Source of the DNA: Bacillota bacterium
GTDB taxonomy: Bacteria > Bacillota > Clostridia > Acetivibrionales > DTU013
Direction: 5' to 3'
DNA: 44,767 nucleotides
Assembly (NCBI GenBank): GCA_023418915.1
Contig: JAEZYU010000071.1
Span: forward strand, 1-44,767
Both the position numbers and the translations under genes were made by a program. The notes beneath the pieces are model-generated. The model searched no databases. It had not been told where the DNA came from and was given only the letters and a program-made list of their open reading frames with translations. How positions within the stretch are numbered: position 1 is the stretch's first letter; every line of letters begins with the position of its first letter. Shown in pieces: positions 17,022 through 23,500 of the stretch.

Positions 17022-18398
17022 TCATATGAAGCAGTACTTTTTTGTGCGCTCGAGCATGGTCAAAAACAGCTCTTTTCCGGCTTCAGGATCGAGCGACATC
17101 TGAGGATCGTTCATAAACACCTCAAACGCCAGACGTCTGTCGTTCTTCATGCAAGCTTCAAGTATTCCCTCCTGGTTTGTCACATGACGAATGATCAGCT
17201 GCTGTACATCCATTGGCAGCGAGCCCGCAAAGACGGCAGCCACACTGTCTCGGCAGAATAGAGCATTAGTCTCCACAACCGCTCCCAGTGGTAGATTGCT
17301 GATCTGGCCTATATTTGGCAAATTAACATTAGTGATCACATCTCCCAATCCAAGCAGTGCCTTCATGAGCAGCGTGCCCTCCTCACCTGAAGGCTTCAGC
17401 TCGAGCTTCTCCCTGCCGCAAACCAGCATTTCGCTCTTTTTTAGCTTTTCTGTCTGATCAAGTTTTCGCCAGGCAACAGAAGTCAGATTGAATTTCCATT
17501 TTTTAACCGTTTCAGGGTTCTTCAAATACCAGCTGCCAGGCATGAATTCAGCCAGATGCCGATCACCTGCTGCAGCGATAAGTCCATATCTCCTAAACAA
17601 GTCCATCTTGACCCTCTCAGCTGAGCTGAAATGATCGTTCATCCAGTTTTTTTCTGCTTTTTCATCCGTATATCCTGTTTCATGATAACGCTCTGCAAAT
17701 CGTTTGTATACCGGCAACAGATCAAGATCCTTGTATGAAGCCCTGTCGATCCAGGTAAAATGGTTTATTCCAAGGACATTCGTCTTGATTTCCTGACGTT
17801 TCACACCTTTGATGCCCATTATCTCCATGAGTGCAGCGCACAAAAGTTCCTGAGTGCCAAACACCTCATGGCAACAGCCAAAAGCCTTTATCTTCGGGAA
17901 CACTTCGTAAAGTGTTCTGATGCATACTGCCATAGGATTAGTATAGTTGATTACCCACGCCTCAGGAGAATAGTCTCGTATTGCCTTTGCTATTTCGACA
18001 AACATTGGGATCGTCCGCAGTGAGCGCATAATTCCTCCCGGACCTACTGTGTCTCCGACAGACTGATAGATACCGTATTTTTCAGGGGAATGGACATCAG
18101 ACTCCATTTCATCGAATGTACCAGGAAGTATTGATATCAATACGAAGTCCGACCCTTTCAGGGCTTCTTCCAACGTTGCGACGGCTCTGTAAAACCATTT
18201 GCCCGGAGCAGCATCTCTTTGAGAGAACATGTTTCCGATTTTCTCATTTGCTCTGGCAGCCTCCATATTGATATCATACAGCCTGACAGTCCCTGAGATT
18301 TCACCTTCCAAGGCCAGATCTCTCATCAGGTTCCACGCCCATCCTCTTGACCCGCCGCCAATAATGGCTATGTTCAGTCTGTTTTTATGCGCAGTCAT
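17022..18398 (-). CDS. GH4 glycosidase, alpha-galacturonidase type
   Basis: A 458-residue family 4 glycoside hydrolase, NAD- and Mn-dependent and acting by redox-elimination. The N-terminal Rossmann motif is IAIIGGGSRGW. NYTNPMAV and the active-site motif CHEV (in FGCCHEVFGTQ) are visible. CHEV marks the alpha-galacturonidase subgroup exemplified by Bacillus LplD, in contrast to the alpha-glucosidase/galactosidase motifs of other GH4 enzymes. The product would be free galacturonate from alpha-galacturonides such as pectin fragments. AGGAGA lies seven bases before the ATG. No transporter or uronate pathway genes are in view. An upstream TATAATATAAT near 18660 could be its promoter. Confidence 0.85.
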   Translation of the reverse strand: MTAHKNRLNIAIIGGGSRGWAWNLMRDLALEGEISGTVRLYDINMEAARANEKIGNMFSQRDAAPGKWFYRAVATLEEALKGSDFVLISILPGTFDEMESDVHSPEKYGIYQSVGDTVGPGGIMRSLRTIPMFVEIAKAIRDYSPEAWVINYTNPMAVCIRTLYEVFPKIKAFGCCHEVFGTQELLCAALMEIMGIKGVKRQEIKTNVLGINHFTWIDRASYKDLDLLPVYKRFAERYHETGYTDEKAEKNWMNDHFSSAERVKMDLFRRYGLIAAAGDRHLAEFMPGSWYLKNPETVKKWKFNLTSVAWRKLDQTEKLKKSEMLVCGREKLELKPSGEEGTLLMKALLGLGDVITNVNLPNIGQISNLPLGAVVETNALFCRDSVAAVFAGSLPMDVQQLIIRHVTNQEGILEACMKNDRRLAFEVFMNDPQMSLDPEAGKELFLTMLERTKKYCFI

Positions 18399-18879
18399 TT
18401 TTCCATCTCCTTTTTCATTTCCATCACTTTACTAATATCACCCATATAGTTTTCATGTGTAAAGAACCTCAATTCTCCCTTATCGGCATGATCTAAATCA
18501 CAAGTTTTTAATGACATCGGCCAGTTCACATTTGTCTGTCAAGGTTCAGTATTTTCCTAAAGTAATGTCACCTCTGCCATTTGGCATCAAACAGAACAAG
18601 CATTGAACTATATGTCATTCAGATCCACAAATTTTCATTTATTTTCTTATCATCGCAAATTATATTATATCACAATGGATATAATTACCTGTAATAATCT
18701 TGCGTAGACTCCTCCTCGTCAAAGATGCATTATTTCATACTGCTGCCGCTGCTAATGGTACATGTTAATAAATTACTGGTGATGCCATTAATGGTGTATT
18801 TTCCATACTGCTATTGCCAAAGTATCGGCAATAGGAGCGTATCTATAACTCAAACTGCCATTATTTAGTTTATGTAGTC
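18399..18879. other. Intergenic gap between divergent genes
   Basis: About 480 bases holding the upstream regions of the GH4 and acyltransferase genes. I see an AT-rich TATAATATAAT-like stretch on the minus strand near 18660 and a hairpin ATTGCC/GGCAAT near 18815-18834, but no gene. Confidence 0.4.
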
Positions 18880-19005
18880 CCTTGGATGCTTCTGTCTTTG
18901 GAAGCCTTTACCTTTGGAGCCTTCTGCCTTTGGATGCTTCTGTCTTTGGAAGCCTTTACCTTTGGATGCTTCTACCTTTGGAGGCTTTTGTCTTTGGAGG
19001 TTATC
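18880..19005. repeat. 16-bp tandem array, eight units
   Basis: Units start at 18880, 18896, 18912, 18928, 18944, 18960, 18976 and 18992, mostly CTTTGGATGCTTCTGT or CTTTGGAAGCCTTTAC alternating. The last units change GGATG to GGAGG, which creates a good ribosome binding site directly before an ATG at 19006. Since 16 is not a multiple of three, expansion would shift any frame running through it. Confidence 0.92.
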
Positions 19006-19092
19006 ATGTCCTATTTTATTTTACAGCTATATATGATACGATTTGGTTACAGAAATATTGTGACAAACAATAATTCAAGAAAGATAAAACCA

Positions 19093-20154
19093 ATGTTGAA
19101 CAGAGTTAAGTCTCTCGATTATGTCCGTGTATTATCGATGTTTGCGGTAATACTGCTGCATACTACCAGCACCTATATCCTGGCAGAAAGCAAATTTGCG
19201 CTTTGGGGCATGAATACGGCCTTCATTCTCAATCAGTCTGCCCGCTTTGCCGTCCCTATGTTTATACTGATATCAGGAATAAGCTTTGGAATGTTTCAGG
19301 CCTCATCCGGCCTTCGCACATTTTTTTCAAAACGACTTGCAAAAATCCTTTTGCCGTATATGATGTGGTGTCTGATTTATTATATATATAAGAACGGCAT
19401 GAGTTTTCCAAGTCTCGGAGGCTTTTTCAAAGGTGCCGTTTCCGGAAATATTATGTCGCATCTTTATTTTGTTGTGATCATAGTCCAGCTATACATATTG
19501 GCATTTCCGCTTAAGAGACTGTTGGACAGACACCCTGTGCAGACACTGACAGCAGCCTTCATTCTATCCTTTGTCTCACAGGAGATCCTATATCTTGCCA
19601 GCTTTGGCACCGAGCTGCTGGGAGGCTGGCTGCGAATATACCTGTGGGAGCTGTTTCCCACCTGGATCTTCTATTTTGCAGCCGGAATTTATATAAACAG
19701 CATAAGGCTGGAAAAGATAGCCGCTTTCGGCAAAAAGCATTTTTATCCGATTTTACTGCTGCTTGCCGTATTTGTCCCTTTGTTCTCACTGGACAGCAGT
19801 TCTACCGGTTCTTATGAGCTTTCCATAAAGCCGCTGATCATGCCCTTTACAGCACTGGTATTCATATTTATATGCGGTCTTGCCAGCCGTATCCATCATG
19901 TTGGAGCCTTGAATTTCATAGTAAAAAGGCTGTCTGCAATATCATACACCGTGTATCTGAGCCATGTCTTGTTTTTAATGATACTGCGCAGGGTACCGCA
20001 GATATTTAATGGAATGGTTGGCATGCTCCTGCTGTTTGTCTGTGTAAGCGTAATCAGCATAGGTTTTTCACTGCTGTGGGAAATTGGCCTAAAGCTCTTG
20101 AGATCAATGCTTGGGTTTGAAAAAGGCCATGGTAAGGCTCAATCAATGTCATAA
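19093..20154 (+). CDS. Acyltransferase 3 family membrane protein
   Basis: A 353-residue protein with about ten membrane segments, of the acyltransferase 3 family that O-acylates sugars on envelope polymers or secreted glycans. The family opening SLDYVRVLSMFAVILLH carries the conserved Arg and the His of the catalytic site. The start is uncertain. ATG 19093 fits homology (MLNRVKSLDY) but has only AAGAAAG before it. ATG 19006 has a perfect GGAGG five bases upstream, supplied by the preceding repeat array, and would add 29 residues without known counterpart. The acceptor is unknown and no cell-wall genes adjoin. Confidence 0.87.
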   Translation: MLNRVKSLDYVRVLSMFAVILLHTTSTYILAESKFALWGMNTAFILNQSARFAVPMFILISGISFGMFQASSGLRTFFSKRLAKILLPYMMWCLIYYIYKNGMSFPSLGGFFKGAVSGNIMSHLYFVVIIVQLYILAFPLKRLLDRHPVQTLTAAFILSFVSQEILYLASFGTELLGGWLRIYLWELFPTWIFYFAAGIYINSIRLEKIAAFGKKHFYPILLLLAVFVPLFSLDSSSTGSYELSIKPLIMPFTALVFIFICGLASRIHHVGALNFIVKRLSAISYTVYLSHVLFLMILRRVPQIFNGMVGMLLLFVCVSVISIGFSLLWEIGLKLLRSMLGFEKGHGKAQSMS

Positions 20155-20158
20155 ACAA

Positions 20159-20204
20159 AATAGTACTAACGCAATAAATGTAATAGTACTAACGCAATAA
20201 CACT
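20159..20204. repeat. 23-bp direct repeat, two copies
   Basis: AATAGTACTAACGCAATAA occurs at 20159 and again at 20182, directly after the acyltransferase gene. Confidence 0.85.
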
Positions 20205-20279
20205 ATAAATATAATAGGCCGTATTATACCTACGGATGCAAAATCGTATAACCTTTTAACCATCAATAGGATTTCATGG

Positions 20280-20385
20280 TTATTGTGTTGTTTTGTTATT
20301 GTGCTGTTTTGTTATTGTGCTGTTTTGTTATTGAGTTATTAAGTTATTGAGTTATTGAGTTATTGAGTTATTGAGTTATTGAGTT
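20280..20385. repeat. 16-bp and 8-bp microsatellite arrays
   Basis: Three copies of a 16-bp unit (TTATTGTGCTGTTTTG) run into about seven copies of the 8-bp unit TTATTGAG. The 8-bp unit looks like a shortened start of the 16-bp one. Non-coding. Confidence 0.9.
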
Positions 20386-20452
20386 CTAGATTTTGATATT
20401 TTTACTGACGTTTATACTGATGTTAATATTATTTGATGTTTCGATTTTACCA

Positions 20453-20481
20453 TTGCATTAAGTTGATTTTGGTGTTAGAAT
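20453..20481 (+). promoter_or_regulatory. Promoter of tRNA-Pro
   Basis: TTGCAT (20453-20458) and TAGAAT (20476-20481) are 17 bases apart and end 27 bases before the mature tRNA. A good sigma-A match. Confidence 0.65.
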
Positions 20482-20508
20482 AATAAAGCGCCATTTTAAG
20501 AGGCACTT

Positions 20509-20584
20509 CGGGGTGTAGCGCAGCTGGTAGCGCGCTTGGTTCGGGACCAAGAGGCCGCTGGTTCAAGTCCAGTCACTCCGACCA
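20509..20584 (+). tRNA. tRNA-Pro (anticodon CGG)
   Basis: A 76-base cloverleaf. The acceptor stem CGGGGTG pairs with CACTCCG. The anticodon stem CTTGG/CCAAG encloses the loop TTCGGGA (anticodon CGG, reads CCG). The T arm is CTGGTTCAAGTCCAG and the 3' CCA is encoded. Confidence 0.97.
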
Positions 20585-20587
20585 TTC

Positions 20588-20619
20588 AAAGACCGTTGAT
20601 AAATTCCAACGGTCTTTTT
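20588..20619 (+). terminator. Terminator of tRNA-Pro
   Basis: GACCGTTG (20591-20598) pairs with CAACGGTC (20607-20614), followed by five T. It starts four bases after the CCA end. Confidence 0.93.
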
Positions 20620-20746
20620 ACAACCTTATTTCCGCAGCTTCTTGTTTGCCAGAGCATTGATTCTCAGCTTTTAAACTGCCAGAGTTTTGGGGCTGTTTGG
20701 CTGCATCCCTGTCGATAGCTTATTGCAGCACGCCGGAGAACGTGCT

Positions 20747-20850
20747 GATGTGCCATTGGATAGCACAGCATTATTTTAGTGTTATTTACCGAGCACAATC
20801 ATGTCGACAACTGTATGATGTGCCATTTGATGGCACAGTATTATTGTAGT
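20747..20850. repeat. 34-bp palindromic direct repeat, two copies
   Basis: Copies at 20747-20780 and 20817-20850 share GATGTGCCATT-GAT-GCACAG. The second is a clean palindrome, TGTGCCAT-TTG-ATGGCACA, and the first has lost one pair. Possible operator-like or REP-like site; no protein partner is evident. Confidence 0.75.
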
Positions 20851-21042
20851 ATGACAATATAAGCTACTTGCAATGGACAAAAAATCCAGTATGGGACTTT
20901 TTTGTCAACATAATTCGGTGATTTACTCAATTATTCACGGAAAAATCACCTTTTTTAAGGAAAATCCGTCCCAAACTTAACTTTTTGTCCAGTTCGCTTA
21001 TTGACGAATCGTCATAATGCACCGTTATAATGCATCGTTCAT

Positions 21043-21165
21043 AAAAATTTTCGATTGTAGAAAATTTTCTTACCAAGTCATAAAATATCCAAAGGATATA
21101 TTGTGATATATCACGTTTCAATGAGGCTGGTCGTCAGCAAGGCTTGCTGCTCAACTATGTATCCC
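21043..21165 (+). repeat. Dispersed structured repeat A, copy 1
   Basis: Similar over about 120 bases to 44520-44647. It has three palindromes: AAAATTTTC/GAAAATTTT near 21045-21067, a 13-bp stem with 12 pairs beginning TCATAAAATATCC (about 21078-21109), and AGCAAG-G-CTTGCT near 21136-21149. It directly abuts repeat B. Confidence 0.8.
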
Positions 21166-21182
21166 GGGCGGGAGATACGCTC

Positions 21183-21308
21183 GCATCGTTTTCTTTTGAT
21201 TAATCGAAAGAAAATACCTGAAAGACAAATCAGCACCTGTTACCAAGCGTTTTTCAGCCTGAAGGGGTTGAAAATATGTTGAGAGATGGGGGACTCACTC
21301 GCCTCGTT
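21183..21308 (+). repeat. Dispersed structured repeat B, copy 1
   Basis: Blocks GCATCGTTTTCT, AAGCGTTTTT, CCTGAA, TTGAAAATATGT and CGCCTC-TT occur in the same order in the reverse complement of 42644-42735. This copy has about 33 extra bases between the first two blocks. The rest of the 20.6-21.4 kb gap holds no gene that I can see. Confidence 0.75.
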
Positions 21309-21384
21309 ATGGTTTAATATGCAGGTGTTTGCCGTTTTGGGGCAGAGTGAGAAATTCAGCAACAAAAGAAAAAAAGGGGCTATT

Positions 21385-22398
21385 TCACAATTCGAAATAT
21401 GGATCATTCAAAGAGGAGCAGCACCTTGATAAAAAGTGTAAATCCCTTTCCCGCTGTCCATCCGATTGATTGTCATGAAGAATACCTTCTATAAATGCCC
21501 AGATGTCCTCCACCTTTCTTCTCATAATATAAAAAGAAAGAATATCATTATCAAGTATAAATTCCGGACGTAGCTTACTATATTGTTCGATGAAAATATT
21601 CCAGTAGTCTATTTTGGTAAACATAATCAAATCGGCTTCAGCCGGTGCCAGCCGCATACCTTCCCAATCAACAAGAACCAGCTGTTTACTTTGCATAATA
21701 TTCCAACCGTGTGCGTCTGTGTGACACAGCACCAGCTTTGTATCCTTTTGTTTAACCTTCTCAGATAATGAAATTACTTCATTACCTTTCGATATGAGTT
21801 CATCCAAGAATGGCCGCAGTATTGTTTTAAGGTCGGCAGGTGACGCTTGGTAGTCCTCCCTAATAAAACGCATTATTGAATAACAAAAGGGAACAGAAAA
21901 ATCTTCTTTGATTTTACCCATATCGGCATGGATCTCATCGCCATCGGCATGGATCTCATCGCCATAGCTATGCAGGCAGGCTATTAATTCCGCTGCCTCT
22001 AAAAGCTGAGTGTGCGTTAATGTTTCTCCGGCAGCTTGACCCTCAATAAAATCAAACAGCAAAAAAACATTATCGTCATCATCAAAACGATAACTGCCAT
22101 TATTAGTTTTTATTGGACGAGCAATCCTGCCTTGCAGTTTTGTGTTTTCATTCAGCCAAACCAAAATCGGCATGTAAGAGTCAATATTTTCAGTCCACAA
22201 TGACGCCTGAGCCTTCTTCTTGTCGTAAGTTTTCAAAAAGAAGGTCCTGGATTTTGCTTCAACTCTATAATTCACAGCGGACAAGCCGCCATAAATCTCT
22301 GTAATATCAGTGCAATCCACGTCAAACTGCTTTTTAAGCACGCACCTGATCTTATACACAGTTACACCGCCAAAGTTACAAGGAATCCCCTGCTGCAT
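21385..22398 (-). CDS. APH/choline-kinase-fold phosphotransferase
   Basis: A 337-residue small-molecule kinase of the aminoglycoside phosphotransferase superfamily. The catalytic loop HTDAHGWNIM (Asp base and Asn), the metal Asp in LVDWEGM and an ATP-site Lys in TFFLKTYDKK are intact. Substrate is unknown; the overall look (FDFIEGQAAGETLT) recalls spectinomycin-kinase-like proteins, but resistance must not be assumed. Residues about 145-159 contain a perfect duplication, GDEIHAD twice. The first dozen residues are translated from the preceding repeat array. A GTG at 22359 (opening VYKIRCVLKK) is therefore an alternative start, and neither has a strong ribosome binding site. Confidence 0.8.
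   Translation of the reverse strand: MQQGIPCNFGGVTVYKIRCVLKKQFDVDCTDITEIYGGLSAVNYRVEAKSRTFFLKTYDKKKAQASLWTENIDSYMPILVWLNENTKLQGRIARPIKTNNGSYRFDDDDNVFLLFDFIEGQAAGETLTHTQLLEAAELIACLHSYGDEIHADGDEIHADMGKIKEDFSVPFCYSIMRFIREDYQASPADLKTILRPFLDELISKGNEVISLSEKVKQKDTKLVLCHTDAHGWNIMQSKQLVLVDWEGMRLAPAEADLIMFTKIDYWNIFIEQYSKLRPEFILDNDILSFYIMRRKVEDIWAFIEGILHDNQSDGQRERDLHFLSRCCSSLNDPYFEL
21921..21962. repeat. In-frame 21-bp tandem duplication
   Basis: Two identical copies of the unit with core TCGGCATGGATCTCATCGCC lie side by side inside the phosphotransferase gene, encoding GDEIHAD twice. Identity of the copies implies a recent event. Confidence 0.9.
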
Positions 22399-22576
22399 CA
22401 CTCAGTTACACCGCCAAAATTCTAAGCATCCCATACAGCATTACTCAGTTACACAGCCAAAATTTTAAGCATCCCATACAGAGATTTTCTGTTGCACTGC
22501 CAATGCTTATATCGCATCCCCTGCTGAATTTATTTTTGCTCCGTTAATATTTAAGCATCCCCTGCGGAATTGATGA
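22359..22576. repeat. 43-44-bp array copied from the purC 3' end
   Basis: Five units start at 22359, 22403, 22446, 22489 and 22533. The last is the real end of purC (TTAAGCATCCCCTGCGGAATT on plus, split here as TTAAGCATCCCC and TGCGGAATT). The other four repeat GCATCCC-TGC/TACAG with progressive divergence. The array fills the whole purC-kinase gap and runs into the kinase reading frame. Confidence 0.88.
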
Positions 22577-23243
22577 TTTTAGTAAGCTCCACAGGAGGTA
22601 CGATGCTTCCGTCTTTATAAACGCGCATGTTGCCGCTGGCTATCTCGTCGATCAGTATGACCTCTCCGTTGCTATAGCCGAATTCAAACTTGATGTCCCA
22701 CAGCTCAAGCCCCATGGACTTCAAATCGTCCGCAACGATTTTAGTTATCCGCAGCGTCTGCTCCTTCATGCTCTTAAAGAGCTCTTCACTCATAATGCCA
22801 AGTGCAGCAAGTCCCTCACTTGTGATCAATGGATCTCCTTTGGCATCATCCTTCAATGTCGTCTCGACATAGCCGCCCGACAATTCAGTACCATCCTCTA
22901 TATAGTCACCATAACGGCGGATAAAGCTTCCCGTTGCCTTCAGACGGCATATTACCTCAAGTCCTTTTCCAAATGGTTTTGCATGAAGCACTTCCATCGT
23001 TGCGTTTTCGATATCGGCGCTGACATAGTGGGTCTTGATATCAGCCTTTTTCAACAGCTCAAAATATCTTATCGATGTCTGCAGGTTAGCCTTGCCTATT
23101 CCCTCGATAGTCAGACCTACAGAATTTTCGCCAGGATCGAAAACCCCATCCTTTCCGGTGCAATCGTCCTTAAACTTCAAAAGGACATTTCCATTATCAA
23201 GCGCAAATACATCCTTTGTTTTTCCTGCATAAATCTTTTTCAT
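22551..23243 (-). CDS. purC: SAICAR synthetase PurC
   Basis: A 230-residue phosphoribosylaminoimidazole-succinocarboxamide synthase (CAIR + Asp + ATP to SAICAR) of de novo purine synthesis. MKKIYAGKTKDVF opens the ATP-binding lobe, and GSFIRRYG, LWDIKFEFG and IDEIASGNMRV are conserved. The ATG at 23243 matches the family start; the extension to 23279 is rejected. No other pur genes adjoin. Its own promoter is visible upstream. Confidence 0.96.
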   Translation of the reverse strand: MKKIYAGKTKDVFALDNGNVLLKFKDDCTGKDGVFDPGENSVGLTIEGIGKANLQTSIRYFELLKKADIKTHYVSADIENATMEVLHAKPFGKGLEVICRLKATGSFIRRYGDYIEDGTELSGGYVETTLKDDAKGDPLITSEGLAALGIMSEELFKSMKEQTLRITKIVADDLKSMGLELWDIKFEFGYSNGEVILIDEIASGNMRVYKDGSIVPPVELTKIINSAGDA

Positions 23244-23317
23244 GGTGATTCTCCATTCCGCCGCAGACACTGACAGCATATATTAGTAAATTTTTGTAAA
23301 ATAATATCACATTCATA

Positions 23318-23346
23318 ATTATACAAGAAAATCTGTATATAGTCAT
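23318..23346 (-). promoter_or_regulatory. purC promoter
   Basis: On the minus strand ATGACT (23341-23346), a 17-base spacer and TATAAT (23318-23323), about 75 bases before the purC start. The leader shows no purine-riboswitch-like fold that I can recognise. Confidence 0.65.
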
Positions 23347-23410
23347 TAGAAAAATTGCATAAAATTGCTGATAAAATCGACTGCCTGTCATCATCCTGGT
23401 AATCCCCTTC

Positions 23411-23500
23411 AGCCCGATCATCGCTATAATCCCGACCAGTCCGGCCAACCCGATCAGCCCGATCATCGCTATAACCCCGACCAGTCCGGCCAACCCGGTC
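23411..23500. repeat. 45-bp tandem duplication at the uvrA stop
   Basis: Units 23411-23455 and 23456-23500 differ at two positions. They begin exactly at the UvrA-paralogue stop codon. Both open with AGCCCGATCATCGCTATAA and are GC-richer than the surroundings. Confidence 0.9.

Noticed and set aside
18886..19092. N-terminal extension of the acyltransferase translated from the 16-bp array
   Set aside because: The extra residues repeat LLSLEAFTFG simply because of the DNA array and precede a normal family N-terminus.
20509..20584. tRNA-Pro as an attachment site for an integrated element
   Set aside because: No integrase lies next to it and no second copy of the tRNA 3' end is visible in the window.
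21385..22398. Calling the APH-fold protein an antibiotic-resistance enzyme
   Set aside because: Only the general kinase motifs are seen; the superfamily includes many housekeeping and unknown kinases, and there is no mobile resistance context.
23244..23346. Purine riboswitch in the purC leader
   Set aside because: The leader is short and AT-rich and shows none of the conserved core or paired arms.
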